Notes under the pieces: generated by a model
What the model was told of the DNA's origin: nothing
Databases searched by the model: none
What the model saw: the letters and a program-made list of their open reading frames with translations, nothing else
Shown: positions 17,355-31,130 of the stretch, in pieces
Layout: each line of letters starts with the position of its first letter
Position numbering within the stretch: position 1 is the first letter of the stretch
Program-made: the position numbers and the translations under genes
DNA from: Ruoffia sp044336205
Lineage (GTDB): Bacteria; Bacillota; Bacilli; Lactobacillales; Aerococcaceae
Assembly (NCBI GenBank): GCA_044336205.1
Contig: CP172318.1
Span: forward strand, 806,001 to 870,000
DNA length: 64,000 bases
Reading direction: 5' to 3'

Positions 17355-18752
17355 GTGCGATTACGAATCTTACATACGAATGATTTACATGGTCACTTAG
17401 AACATTGGCCTCTATTAAGTGCATATATTAGAGAAGCACAAGATATAGCCGCAGCTAAAAATGAACCCATATTGACCGTAGATATTGGAGATGCAATGGA
17501 CTCGGTACATCCATTAGTAGAAGCGACGTATGGTAAAATCATTGTAGATTTGTTTAATGAAGCTCATTATGATGTGGTAACTATTGGTAATAATGAAGGG
17601 CTGAATTTCTCTAAAGAAAGATTAAGTGAGTTATATTCTGGAGCGAATTACGATGTAACAGTTGGAAACTTATTAGATTCACAAACACAATCAATACCAG
17701 ATTACGCAAGTAAAATCGCCTACAAAGAATTTGAAGGAAAGACTGTTGCACTAGTTGGCCTTACTGCTCCGTATGCTACTTATGGATTAAATGGCTATAT
17801 CATTCAAAATCCAATTGAGGCTATTCAAGGAATATTATTAGATATCAAGCAAAAGGATGTAGATCTAATCATTTTGTTGTCACACCTTGGTATTGAAACC
17901 GACCGTTATATTGCGAACTTGTTCCCAGAGATAAAATTAATTATTGGTGCTCATACCCACCATGTTTTTATCCATGGTGAATGGGAGAACCAAAGTTTAT
18001 TAGCAGCGTCGGGCAAATTTGGTAATTATTTAGGGGACATCGAACTATATTTCGAAGAAGAGAATAACGACTGGCAATTCAATGCTAAAGTGATTACTAT
18101 TGACCAACTCAGTGATATGTATCAATTACCAAAAGAGTCAACTCAATACTATCTTGAAGGAATTGGTGAATTAAAAGAACGTTTAGTTGCGCTCTTACCC
18201 TATACTTTTTCAGCATTAAAAGCACATGGCGACAAATCTTTTATGCAGATGGCTTTGGAGGCAATTTCAGATGAAGCCGATGTAGACTATGCTATACTAA
18301 ACTCTGGACTTTTCTTAAGAGATTTAGAAGAGGGAATTCTGTCTGAGAAGGAGTTACACGAAGCATTACCACATCCTATGCATTTAGCCAAAGTAACCTT
18401 AAAGGGTTGTTATTTAAAAGAAATGTTATATGATATGCAAAGTCAACAGGAAGATTTACGTTATAAATTAATTAGCGGTTTAGGCTTTAGAGGGAAAGTA
18501 TTTGGTGAACTTGTATATAAAGGATTATCCTATAATGAGACAAGTAATCAGTGGTTAGCAAAAGGTCAAGCTATTGATGATAATTCTTCATATACCTTTG
18601 TAACTGTTGATCACTTATGGTTCTTGCCATTCTTTCCGATGATAGACCTGCATGGAAATCCTCAATTAATTTTCCCTGACTTTATCAGACATAGCGTGAG
18701 AAATTATTTACAAAAAAAACACCCTATAGGAGGGAGCGAAATTAATGGATAA
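17355..18752 (+). CDS. yunD: Metallophosphoesterase / 5'-nucleotidase, YunD type
   Basis: A 465-residue cytoplasmic member of the UshA/5'-nucleotidase family. The metallophosphatase domain has HTNDLHGH (residues 7-14), DIGDAMDS, IGNNEG, LSHLGIETD and the IIGAHTHH metal motif near residue 200; the C-terminal 5'-nucleotidase domain follows from about 280. Typical GNHE is GNNE here. There is no signal peptide, as in YunD. GTG 17355 is spaced 7 bases from AGAAGG; GTG 17349 is too close. It heads an operon with yutD and yutF; the IS1380 element lies directly upstream and may have separated it from its original promoter. Confidence 0.87.
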   Translation: MRLRILHTNDLHGHLEHWPLLSAYIREAQDIAAAKNEPILTVDIGDAMDSVHPLVEATYGKIIVDLFNEAHYDVVTIGNNEGLNFSKERLSELYSGANYDVTVGNLLDSQTQSIPDYASKIAYKEFEGKTVALVGLTAPYATYGLNGYIIQNPIEAIQGILLDIKQKDVDLIILLSHLGIETDRYIANLFPEIKLIIGAHTHHVFIHGEWENQSLLAASGKFGNYLGDIELYFEEENNDWQFNAKVITIDQLSDMYQLPKESTQYYLEGIGELKERLVALLPYTFSALKAHGDKSFMQMALEAISDEADVDYAILNSGLFLRDLEEGILSEKELHEALPHPMHLAKVTLKGCYLKEMLYDMQSQQEDLRYKLISGLGFRGKVFGELVYKGLSYNETSNQWLAKGQAIDDNSSYTFVTVDHLWFLPFFPMIDLHGNPQLIFPDFIRHSVRNYLQKKHPIGGSEING

Positions 18753-19191
18753 AACTAATTCAATGTCTAACCAACTTGAATCTATCTTAGATGATATTAT
18801 TCAAGGGGAAGAGTTAGATGATAAAGGTATTGTGGCAATTGATACTGAAAGATTACAAATTAAAACTCAAGAATATAAAGTCGTAGTAAACTATCGGGAA
18901 GGTTTCCAATTAGAAGAATTTAAAAATCGTTATCAAGAATTTTTTGAGAAATTTGATTTTATTGTTGGTGACTGGGCGAGTGATATGTTAAGGCTTCGTG
19001 GTTTCTATCAGATTGGAACCCGTAAGGTTCCAAGAGACCAGCAGATTGATTTCTTAGATGATTACTTGAAAGAATATTGTAATTTTGGTGCTGCATACTT
19101 TGTTCTAGGTAAGGTAGAAGCATTAGATAAATACCAAAAAATGAAAAAAAGACTAGTAAGCTGCAAGCATTTAACAAAACATTACAAGTGA
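18745..19191 (+). CDS. yutD: YutD family protein (DUF1027)
   Basis: A 148-residue cytoplasmic protein overlapping the end of yunD by 8 bases; AGGAGGG at 18729-18735 is its ribosome site. The core matches YutD: VVVNYREGFQLEEFKNRYQ, FDFIVGDWASDMLRLRGFY and FLDDYLKEYCNFGAAYFVL. Function is unknown. The last dozen codons (after MKK) look off-frame. A seven-A run at 19144-19150, if really eight, would fuse this gene to the basic frame ending at 19391, giving a protein of about 214 residues. Confidence 0.8.
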   Translation: MDKTNSMSNQLESILDDIIQGEELDDKGIVAIDTERLQIKTQEYKVVVNYREGFQLEEFKNRYQEFFEKFDFIVGDWASDMLRLRGFYQIGTRKVPRDQQIDFLDDYLKEYCNFGAAYFVLGKVEALDKYQKMKKRLVSCKHLTKHYK

Positions 19192-19391
19192 AAAAACCAA
19201 GAAAAACGAATGTATCAACAACAAATCAATCAAAAAAATCTAGACAAAGCGATGGAACGATGCCGGTAGACAAGAGACAAAGTTTCAAAAAGACTTTTAA
19301 AGATAAGACGAAAGCAAATCATGCTAAACGCACTACAAAAAAAGTCTCTAAGGAGCACAAATTTGTAATTAAGAAGGTGAAACAATCCTAA
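19152..19391 (+). pseudogene. Basic tail, probably the displaced C-terminus of YutD
   Basis: About 79 Lys/Thr-rich codons (ending KEHKFVIKKVKQS) in the -1 frame relative to yutD, open back to the A7 run. As an independent gene it would have to start at GTG 19188 without a convincing SD. Its stop overlaps the next ATG (TAATG at 19389-19393), the tight coupling seen within this operon, which suggests that this frame is really translated as the end of yutD. Confidence 0.6.
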
Positions 19392-20167
19392 TGAAACAAT
19401 ACAAAGGCTATTTGGTTGATTTAGATGGAACAACCTACAAGGGGAAAGAACGAATTCCTGAGGCAGAATTGTTCATATGTGAATTAATTAACCGAGGTAT
19501 CCCATTTAAAATTGTTACTAATAATGCAACAAAGTCAGTAGAAGAAATCACAGATAACTTAAATAACTACTATAATATTCCTGTAGAACAATCACACATT
19601 TATACTTCGATTATCGCCATGGGTGATTATCTATTGGAACATCATGAGGGTGAGAATATCTTTGTCGTAGGGGAAAAGGCACTAATTGATTATCTTAAAA
19701 AGATTGGATTTACAATCAATTCGGATGAGAAAATTGATGTCGTTGTTCAAGGACTTGATAGAGAGGTTGAATATAATAAACTTACGACGGCAGTCAGAGC
19801 GATATTAAATGGTGCTGAATACTTAGTAACCAATACAGATCGGTTAATTCCTACTGAAAATGGATTTATTCCTAGTTCTGGTGCAATTACATCATTTATT
19901 GAATTTGCAACAAGAACTAAACCAACAGTTATGGGGAAACCAAACCAACCTATCATGCAAGGAGCAATTGAAAGATTAGGGCTGGATCATTCAGAAGTTT
20001 TAATGATTGGTGATAATTATGATACTGATATATTAGCGGGTATTAATTTAGGTATTGATACTTTACTTGTACTGACAGGAATTACTCGAAGAGAAGATAT
20101 CAAGCACATTACAAAACAGCCAAGCTATATTGTAGATTCATTAAGCGATTGGATGGAAAAGTTATGA
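19391..20167 (+). CDS. yutF: HAD-IIA sugar-phosphatase, YutF/NagD family
   Basis: A 258-residue HAD hydrolase. Motif I is DLDGT (residues 10-14), motif II is IVTNNAT near 40, the HAD-IIA cap lies between, and motifs III/IV are MGKPNQP and IGDNYDTDILAG near 210. These enzymes dephosphorylate small phosphorylated sugars or nucleotides; B. subtilis YutF and E. coli NagD are the models. AAGAAGGTGA lies upstream; the ATG overlaps the preceding stop. It is followed by a coupled membrane protein gene. Confidence 0.92.
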   Translation: MKQYKGYLVDLDGTTYKGKERIPEAELFICELINRGIPFKIVTNNATKSVEEITDNLNNYYNIPVEQSHIYTSIIAMGDYLLEHHEGENIFVVGEKALIDYLKKIGFTINSDEKIDVVVQGLDREVEYNKLTTAVRAILNGAEYLVTNTDRLIPTENGFIPSSGAITSFIEFATRTKPTVMGKPNQPIMQGAIERLGLDHSEVLMIGDNYDTDILAGINLGIDTLLVLTGITRREDIKHITKQPSYIVDSLSDWMEKL

Positions 20168-20790
20168 ATGTTTTGATGCGCGGTCTTAGCGGGCTAATTT
20201 TTCTTCTGTTCAGTTTAAGTTTTGCGATTACAATAACGATTTTCGTCTCACCGTTAGTATATAATTTAGTTATTCAATGGTTTAATTTAGAGCAACTATC
20301 TGGTCTAACAAGCGAAGAACTCATGATTAATTATCAAGTGATTATGAATTACTTAATTAATCCTAAAGTGGATCAGCTCCAGATGCCGTTTTTCAGTATG
20401 TCTGAGGGTGGGAGAATCCATTTTGAAGAAACTAAAGTTTTGTTTTTTATTAATTTTGTAATTACTGGAGTATTATTGGCTGTAGTGATTTATATGGTAT
20501 ATAAGATAAGAACGAATAATCTTCAGTTATATATGCAAACGTCATTTTATATTAATTTAGCATTTCCACTGATTTTATTATTTTTTATTTTTGTCGCTTT
20601 TGATCAATTATTTATATTATTCCACCGCTTTTTATTTAATAATGAACTGTGGTTGTTCAACCCATTAACAGATCCAGTGATTACTGTGCTTCCTCAAAAT
20701 TTATTCATGATATTATTCATATTGGCACTTTTAATTTATGAGTTGATTGTGCTGGTAATGAGAATGGTTGTTAATTGGAGGAATTTATAA
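20164..20790 (+). CDS. TIGR01906 family integral membrane protein
   Basis: A 208-residue protein with four or five membrane segments, an N-terminal one, an extracytoplasmic part rich in polar residues (LTSEELMINYQVIMNYL, MSEGGRIHFEETK), then several strongly hydrophobic helices. This layout matches the TIGR01906 (DUF1461) family, found beside yutF in Lactobacillales; its function is unknown. The ATG overlaps the yutF stop (ATGA), so translation is coupled. Confidence 0.75.
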   Translation: MNVLMRGLSGLIFLLFSLSFAITITIFVSPLVYNLVIQWFNLEQLSGLTSEELMINYQVIMNYLINPKVDQLQMPFFSMSEGGRIHFEETKVLFFINFVITGVLLAVVIYMVYKIRTNNLQLYMQTSFYINLAFPLILLFFIFVAFDQLFILFHRFLFNNELWLFNPLTDPVITVLPQNLFMILFILALLIYELIVLVMRMVVNWRNL

Positions 20791-20812
20791 GAAATGATAT
20801 AAATACATCAAG

Positions 20813-20851
20813 ACTAAGACCCGTACGTTAATCTAACGTACGGGTCTTAGT
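20813..20851. terminator. Perfect 18-bp bidirectional terminator
   Basis: ACTAAGACCCGTACGTTA, a three-base loop, then the exact complement; it serves both the yunD operon and the convergent pgpA operon. Confidence 0.92.
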
Positions 20852-20857
20852 AATTTA

Positions 20858-21424
20858 TCACGCTTTATCACGTGTATCTTCATAAGAGGACTTAGGACTT
20901 GGGTTTTCAGAGACTTCATCTAGTTGAGGTTGTGAATGAGCTATTCGACTCGCTGCTGCTGCAGCTAATGCACCAACAACATCATCAATGAACGTGTTAC
21001 AATGTTTTCCTTTGGTGTCATTTAACTTTCCGATTATTCCTGGCTTAACTTTATCAACATGACCAAAGTTTGTTAACCCAATGGAACCATAAACGTTAAC
21101 AATTGACAGGACTAATATTTCATCAATACCATATAAACCTTCATCTCGCATTAATAAATCATTGAGAAGTGGCGAGAATAATTCTTTCTCAGCTGCGATA
21201 TCAATTTCAATTCCAGTTATAACAGCATTTTGAACTTCACGTTTTTTCATTACTGCGATAACATTCTCTAGACAAAAATCTTTAGTTAAATTTGGGACAT
21301 AATCTTTTTGTAAGTCATAGACTATCTCAGCAATATCCTCTAAACGGACACCACGTTCATTTAATAGTCTATGTGCTTGATTTTCTAATCTACTTTGTTT
21401 AATAAATTGTTCATTTTGAATCAT
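20858..21424 (-). CDS. pgpA: Phosphatidylglycerophosphatase A family protein (YutG-like)
   Basis: A 188-residue protein related to the low-GC Gram-positive PgpA branch. The core has IAEIVYDLQKDYVPNLT, GIDEILVLSIVNVYGSIGLTNFG, DKVKPGIIGKLND and the conserved CNTFIDDVVGALAAAAASRIAH near the end; the DD in the last motif is expected to bind metal. It would dephosphorylate phosphatidylglycerophosphate, though this Gram-positive branch is not well characterised. AAGGAG precedes ATG 21424; the longer frame to 21475 runs into the upstream gene. It is 13 bases downstream of the reductase gene. Confidence 0.8.
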   Translation of the reverse strand: MIQNEQFIKQSRLENQAHRLLNERGVRLEDIAEIVYDLQKDYVPNLTKDFCLENVIAVMKKREVQNAVITGIEIDIAAEKELFSPLLNDLLMRDEGLYGIDEILVLSIVNVYGSIGLTNFGHVDKVKPGIIGKLNDTKGKHCNTFIDDVVGALAAAAASRIAHSQPQLDEVSENPSPKSSYEDTRDKA

Positions 21425-21437
21425 ATTAGTAATCTCC

Positions 21438-22442
21438 TTAAAATAAATCTGAACTGTGAATAGGTGGGTTAACATTGGTTGGATCGATTCTTAATAAAGC
21501 ATTATTAACTACTTTAGGGGCTTCACCGAAGCCGGTTGCTATTATTCTTACTTTACCTTCGTAGCTGGCAATATCTCCTACAGCAAAGATGCCCTCAATA
21601 TTCGTTTCATTTTGTGAATCAACTTCAATCGCGTTCCTAACAATATTGAAGCCCCAATTTCTAACTTCACCTATACTAGAGGTAAAACCATAGCTAACTA
21701 TGAAGTCATCAATTTCTAATGTTAATTCGTCATTGGACTTTATTTTTTTTAGTGTGATGGATTCAATGTGAGAATCATTCCCGTTTAATCTTTCAGGAAT
21801 ATATGGGGTTAAGATTTCAACGTTAGAATTTTTAAGTTGTTCAACACTACTTTCCACCGCTCTAAATTTATCCCGACGATGGATTAATGACACTTTATTA
21901 GCTAATGGCTCTAAAGCTAATGCCCAATCCACTGCAGAATCTCCACCACCACATATGGCAATGTTTCTTCCAGTGTACTGTTCGATATTATTAACATAAT
22001 AGTGTAGATTTGAGTTTTCATATTTATCTGCTTGGTCTAGTTTTAGTTTACGAGGGGTGAAAGCTCCGTTACCTATAGCCAAGATAATTGTTTTAGAATA
22101 ATGTGTTCTCAGATTAGTTTTGATCACAAAATAACTTTCTCCATCTTCAGATATATGTTTTTCGGCTGTTAACACTTCTTCACCTAGATTAATCGTTGTA
22201 TTGAATCGTTTCAATTGGTTTACCAAATTCCGTTCTAATTCGTCACCTTTGATTTCAGGGAAAGCTGGAATATCATAAATATTTTTCTCAGCATATAGAT
22301 GAGCGGGCTGGCCACCTAAAGACTCCAAACTTTCAATAATTTTGGTTTTAGCATTACGTAAACCAGCATAAAAAGCTGTAAATACCCCAACAGGGCCGCC
22401 TCCTACTATTGTAATATCATATAATTTATCATTAAAATCCAA
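21438..22442 (-). CDS. Ferredoxin/flavodoxin-NADP+ reductase, thioredoxin-reductase-like (YumC type)
   Basis: A 334-residue flavoprotein. The N-terminal FAD site is DITIVGGGPVGVFTAFYAGLR, GGQPAHLY follows, the NADPH site is NIAICGGGDSAVDWALAL with HRRDKFRA, and the C-terminal FAD motif is IFAVGDIASYEGKVRIIATGFGEAP. The CxxC redox pair of thioredoxin reductase is absent, as expected for type 2 FNR. It probably supplies electrons to or from ferredoxin/flavodoxin in the cytoplasm. The start is TTG with AGGAAG upstream. Confidence 0.9.
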   Translation of the reverse strand: MDFNDKLYDITIVGGGPVGVFTAFYAGLRNAKTKIIESLESLGGQPAHLYAEKNIYDIPAFPEIKGDELERNLVNQLKRFNTTINLGEEVLTAEKHISEDGESYFVIKTNLRTHYSKTIILAIGNGAFTPRKLKLDQADKYENSNLHYYVNNIEQYTGRNIAICGGGDSAVDWALALEPLANKVSLIHRRDKFRAVESSVEQLKNSNVEILTPYIPERLNGNDSHIESITLKKIKSNDELTLEIDDFIVSYGFTSSIGEVRNWGFNIVRNAIEVDSQNETNIEGIFAVGDIASYEGKVRIIATGFGEAPKVVNNALLRIDPTNVNPPIHSSDLF

Positions 22443-22477
22443 ACAAGTTCACTTCCTAATTAATATTCTACTTACTA

Positions 22478-22984
22478 CTATAGTAGTATAAATCTCAAAA
22501 CAATTGCGACTAATCCGCCTGTTAATGTGCCGACAATGACTTCACTTGGTTTATGACCAAGATAACGATTGATAATCATATTATCGTAATCTTCTATATT
22601 ATAGTTCAATATACCTGGATTATCTTCGTTTTCTCTATAGGATGATTGAGTGTCATTCAACGTCGTTTCACTAATGTGTTTACGAGCAAGTTTATCAAGA
22701 ACAATACCTTGCTCTCCACTTTGTCGCCTTACTCCCATTGAATCAAACATAATTATAATTGCAAAAACAGTTGAAATTGCAACATAGGGTGAGCTAAAGC
22801 CATGCTCAAGAATTAATGCAGTGGTTAAACTACTCACTGCAGCTGAATGAGAACTAGGCATACCACCGGTAGAGGTTATTAAATTGATGCGTGCATTTTT
22901 TCGATTTGTTATAAAAGCAATAGGATACTTTATTACTTGTACAAACATGATTGAAACAATTGAAGCAATTAAAGGAAAATTCAT
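22478..22984 (-). CDS. Divergent PAP2 family membrane protein (YuiD-like, DUF212)
   Basis: A 168-residue protein with about four membrane segments. The family signature is plain: GGMPSSHSAAVSSLTTAL, FDSMGVRRQSGEQG and the C-terminal GHKPSEVIVGTLTGGLVAI. PAP2-type His and Ser residues suggest phosphatase-like chemistry on a lipid phosphate, but no substrate is known. ATG 22984 is preferred to TTG 22990 only weakly. It is the first gene of the reverse block. Confidence 0.87.
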   Translation of the reverse strand: MNFPLIASIVSIMFVQVIKYPIAFITNRKNARINLITSTGGMPSSHSAAVSSLTTALILEHGFSSPYVAISTVFAIIIMFDSMGVRRQSGEQGIVLDKLARKHISETTLNDTQSSYRENEDNPGILNYNIEDYDNMIINRYLGHKPSEVIVGTLTGGLVAIVLRFILL

Positions 22985-23177
22985 AGTCAACCAACCTTCG
23001 TATAAAATTTTATAATACAGTACAGTTATATTATAAACATTGAGATAAGCTCAATGTGCTAAATTCATAATATCAAAAAACTTATGCTTTAACTATTAAA
23101 ATATTTGTTAAACTATGTGATCTGTTTTAGTATATAATGTATCTAGTAATATTATTTATAAGGAGGCGTTTATTGTT

Positions 23178-23765
23178 TTGGTTAAATTTCCACAATTAAA
23201 CAAAGAAGAATTAAAAGTGAATGCTGTAATGCATACGACAAAAGGAGATATTGAGTTAGCGCTCTTTCCCGAGGTAGCTCCTAAGGCCGTGAATAATTTC
23301 ATCGAATTATCTAAACAAGGTTATTATGACGGCATTATTTTCCATAGAGTCATTAAAGACTTCATGATTCAAGGTGGTGACCCAACAGGAACAGGTATGG
23401 GGGGTGAGAGTATCTATGGTGAATCATTTGAAGATGAATTTTCACTAGATGTGTTTAATCTATATGGGGCACTTTCAATGGCTAATGCAGGACCTTCTAC
23501 TAACGGAAGTCAGTTCTTTATCGTAACAGCTCCAACCGTTCCGGCACAAATGCTTGGACAGTTGACTGAAGCAGGTTTCCCTGAAGAGATTATTGAAGCT
23601 TATTCTGAATTTGGTGGAACACCATGGTTAGACCACCGTCATACTGTTTTTGGACATGTTGTTAATGGGATGGATGTTGTTTTAGATATCCAAAATCAAA
23701 AAACAGGTGTACAAGATAAACCAGTTGAGGATATTGTTATTACAGGTATAACTATCAATGATTAA
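23178..23765 (+). CDS. Cyclophilin-type peptidyl-prolyl cis-trans isomerase
   Basis: A 195-residue cytoplasmic cyclophilin. FHRVIKDFMIQGGDPTGTGMGG (the RxxxxFxxQGG core), ALSMANAGPSTNGSQFFIV and HTVFGHVVNGMDVV carry the active-site Arg, Gln, Phe and His positions. A family-typical insertion (MLGQLTEAGFPEEI) lies before the final part. It lacks a signal peptide. AAGGAGGCG at 23160-23168 serves TTG 23178. Confidence 0.92.
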   Translation: MVKFPQLNKEELKVNAVMHTTKGDIELALFPEVAPKAVNNFIELSKQGYYDGIIFHRVIKDFMIQGGDPTGTGMGGESIYGESFEDEFSLDVFNLYGALSMANAGPSTNGSQFFIVTAPTVPAQMLGQLTEAGFPEEIIEAYSEFGGTPWLDHRHTVFGHVVNGMDVVLDIQNQKTGVQDKPVEDIVITGITIND

Positions 23766-23795
23766 ATGAATTTACTGTAAAGGTGAGGATAAGTA

Positions 23796-24205
23796 TTGGT
23801 TAGAGAATTTCGTGTTGGAGATGTAATTCAGGGCGAAGTAACAGGTATTCAATCCTATGGAGTGTTTGTGAAACTCTCGGATAATGAGCAGGGATTAGTG
23901 CACATATCTGAGTGTAAGCATGGATTTGTCACTGAGGTTGATGACTTTGTTAAAGTTGGAGACAAGGTCAAAGTAAAAATTATAGATATAGATGAATATA
24001 CTAAAAAGATAAGTCTATCTTTTAGAGCACTAAAACACATTAATACCCCCCTTTTCCTGCAAAGATAAAACGTTACCCTAAGAGATATTTACCAAAGATT
24101 GGTTTTAAAACTTTGGGTCGTGCAATGCCTTCTTTAATAGAAGATGGTTTAAAACAAATTGAAGATCATCAATCTGAAAAATTAAAAAATAGTGAGGAGA
24201 TGTAG
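23796..24205 (+). pseudogene. S1-domain RNA-binding protein (YugI/CvfD type), frameshifted tail
   Basis: One S1 domain (residues 1-78: FRVGDVIQGEVTGIQSYGVFV, GLVHISEC, GDKVKVKIIDID, KISLSFRAL) of the general stress protein 13 type, a ribosome-associated post-transcriptional regulator. The frame breaks at a C6T4 run (24046-24055). With one more C it continues for about 50 basic codons (YPKRYLPKIGFKTLGRAMPS...) to TAG 24203-24205, just before pgi. The tail is what homologues carry, so the break looks like a homopolymer miscount. yugI near pgi is also the Bacillus order. Confidence 0.82.
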
Positions 24206-24207
24206 AA

Positions 24208-25551
24208 ATGACAAATTTATCATTTGATTACTCTAAAGCATTATCGTTTTTTAAAGAACATGAATTAACTCAAATCAGCCCTTATGTGGAGTTGGCTCAT
24301 AAACAACTACATGAAAAGACCGGAGCTGGAAGTGACTTCTTAGACTGGGTAGAATGGCCAGAAACATACGATAAAGAAGAATACTCAAGAATTAAAGCAG
24401 CAGCAGATAAAATTAGATCTGATTCTGAAGTACTTGTTGTGATCGGAATCGGTGGATCATATTTGGGAGCCCGTGCAGCTATTGAGTTCTTAAACGATTC
24501 TTTCTATAACATTAAAGCCGGACAAAAAGGAAATCCACAAGTTATTTTTGCAGGGAATAGTATTAGCTCAACTTATCTAAGTGATTTAGTTGATTTGATT
24601 GGTGACCGTGATTTTTCAGTGAATATTATTTCTAAGTCTGGTACAACAACTGAACCTTCTATTGCATTCCGTGTGTTCAAGCAATTACTTGATAAGAAAT
24701 ACGGCCATGAAGAAGCAGTTAAAAGAATTTATGCTACTACAGATAAAGCTAAAGGTGCATTGAAATCAGAAGCAGATGCTGAAGGTTATGAAAGTTTCAT
24801 AATTCCTGATGGCATTGGTGGTCGATTCACAGTGTTAACAGCTGTAGGATTATTACCAATTGCGGTAGCTGGTGGAGATATTGATGAGCTGATGGCGGGT
24901 GCTAAAGAAGCAATGGAAGAGTATAGTAACCCTGATATTATGGAAAACGCAGCTTATCAATATGCTGCAATTAGAAACTTCTTCTATAAGAAGGGTAAAA
25001 CTATCGAGATTCTCGCCAACTATGAACCAGGATTACAATACTTCGCTGAATGGTGGAAGCAGTTATTTGGAGAATCAGAAGGTAAAGATCAAAAAGGAAT
25101 TTATCCAGCAAGTGCAAACTTCTCAACCGATTTGCATTCTATCGGACAAACTATTCAAGATGGACAACGCAATATCTTTGAAACTGTCATTAAAGTAGAT
25201 AAACCAAGAAAAGATATTGAGATTCCAGCGTTTGATGAAGACTTAGATGGTTTAGGTTACTTAGAAGGTAAAACGATTGACTTTGTAAATACAAAAGCCT
25301 TCCAAGGAACTTTACTAGCCCATACAGATGGGAATGTACCAAATCTAATTGTTAGTATTCCAGCAATGGATGCTAAATCTTTAGGACATTTAATCTACTT
25401 CTTTGAAAAAGCTGTCGGAATCTCTGGTTACTTGAATGGGGTAAATCCATTTGACCAACCGGGCGTTGAAGACTACAAACGTAATATGTTTGCTTTATTA
25501 GGTAAACCGGGCTTTGAAGACTTAGCAGATGAATTAAACGAACGATTATAA
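24208..25551 (+). CDS. pgi: Glucose-6-phosphate isomerase
   Basis: A 447-residue glycolytic enzyme that interconverts glucose-6-phosphate and fructose-6-phosphate. VVIGIGGSYLGARAAIEF, SKSGTTTEPSIAFR, the GGRFTVLTAVGLLP signature, the catalytic Glu in LFGESEGKDQKGIYP and the Lys/His of the C-terminal part are present. The short length is typical of Gram-positive enzymes. GAGGAGATG immediately upstream overlaps the previous gene's end, so the two are coupled. Confidence 0.97.
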   Translation: MTNLSFDYSKALSFFKEHELTQISPYVELAHKQLHEKTGAGSDFLDWVEWPETYDKEEYSRIKAAADKIRSDSEVLVVIGIGGSYLGARAAIEFLNDSFYNIKAGQKGNPQVIFAGNSISSTYLSDLVDLIGDRDFSVNIISKSGTTTEPSIAFRVFKQLLDKKYGHEEAVKRIYATTDKAKGALKSEADAEGYESFIIPDGIGGRFTVLTAVGLLPIAVAGGDIDELMAGAKEAMEEYSNPDIMENAAYQYAAIRNFFYKKGKTIEILANYEPGLQYFAEWWKQLFGESEGKDQKGIYPASANFSTDLHSIGQTIQDGQRNIFETVIKVDKPRKDIEIPAFDEDLDGLGYLEGKTIDFVNTKAFQGTLLAHTDGNVPNLIVSIPAMDAKSLGHLIYFFEKAVGISGYLNGVNPFDQPGVEDYKRNMFALLGKPGFEDLADELNERL

Positions 25552-25574
25552 TGATAATTATCTATGACATTTTT

Positions 25575-25598
25575 AGAGCTCCGATAAAGGAGCTCTTT
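25575..25598 (+). terminator. Terminator after pgi
   Basis: AGAGCTCC, loop, GGAGCTCT, then TTTT. Confidence 0.88.
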
Positions 25599-25728
25599 TG
25601 TTTTGCATCGATAACGCATATAATTGAAGAAAATGTTGTAATAATAATTCAAAGTATAATAGAATAATGGAAGAATAAAGAAAAAACGAAAGAATTATTA
25701 GAAAAAGGTAAAAAGTTGAAAAAGAGTG

Positions 25729-25758
25729 TTGACACTCTATCGCAACCCATGGTATATT
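25729..25758 (+). promoter_or_regulatory. rrn promoter 1
   Basis: TTGACA (25729-25734), 18-base spacer, TATATT (25753-25758). Confidence 0.75.
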
Positions 25759-25856
25759 ATCACTTGTCGTCACGAGGGCGTTGTCACAATGCTATGGGAC
25801 GTACATGAAGGTTTACTAAGAATTTATATCTTTTTTACAAAAACTTCAAAAAAGTA

Positions 25857-25885
25857 TTGACGAATTAAAGCGTCGATGATAATAT
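25857..25885 (+). promoter_or_regulatory. rrn promoter 2
   Basis: TTGACG (25857-25862), 17-base spacer, TAATAT (25880-25885); a stem GCGCTACAT-like repeat (GTCGCTAC...GTAGCGC) follows the start point. Confidence 0.7.
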
Positions 25886-26055
25886 AACATAAGTCGCTAC
25901 AATAACATATGTAGCGCTTACAACTTGATTGCGTTCCGGTTAAACTTTTTTCAAAAAAGATTTACAAACCAAGTGAACCATGATAGGATATAAAAGTTGT
26001 CGAAACACAACCATATCAACCGCGAAAACAAACTTTAAAAAAGTTAAAAATATTG

Positions 26056-26084
26056 TTGACACAATATGTTCCGGGTGATAAGAT
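26056..26084 (+). promoter_or_regulatory. rrn promoter 3
   Basis: TTGACA (26056-26061), 17-base spacer, TAAGAT (26079-26084); GTCGC/GCGAC stem follows. A weaker related unit with TATAAA at 25989-25994 and a GTTGT/ACAAC stem lies between promoters 2 and 3. Confidence 0.75.
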
Positions 26085-26167
26085 AGAGTGGTCGCAAAAA
26101 GAGCGACAGTATCGCAAGTGGATAATTAATCAATTCTATCGAATTTGAAAATTATTTTAAAAAGTGG

Positions 26168-26196
26168 TTGACGAACAATCACGACCGTGATATTCT
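26168..26196 (+). promoter_or_regulatory. rrn promoter 4
   Basis: TTGACG (26168-26173), 17-base spacer, TATTCT (26191-26196); GTTGT/ACAAC stem follows. Confidence 0.75.
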
Positions 26197-26260
26197 ATAA
26201 GAGTTGTTGAAACACAACGACTGCCCTTCAAAAAGAATTCAACAAACTTCAAAAAGAGTG

Positions 26261-26289
26261 TTGACAGATTCTAAAGGAGGTGCTATACT
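26261..26289 (+). promoter_or_regulatory. rrn promoter 5 (nearest the 16S gene)
   Basis: TTGACA (26261-26266), 17-base spacer, TATACT (26284-26289). A stem GTTG..CGCT/AGCG..CAAC follows, then the long leader that contains the processing stem 5' of 16S. Confidence 0.82.
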
Positions 26290-26465
26290 ATAAAGGTTGT
26301 CGCTTGAGAGCGCAACAAAAGCTCATTGAAAACTGAACAAAGACAAACACCAAATGTGTAGGGGATTCGTTCAAACGAATCAACCAAGCAATTCGGATAC
26401 TGGATGATAACCAGTTAAAAAAATCAACAAAGCTAGTTAAGTAAGAGCATACAGCTCAAACAATC

Positions 26466-31130
<4,665 letters not shown>

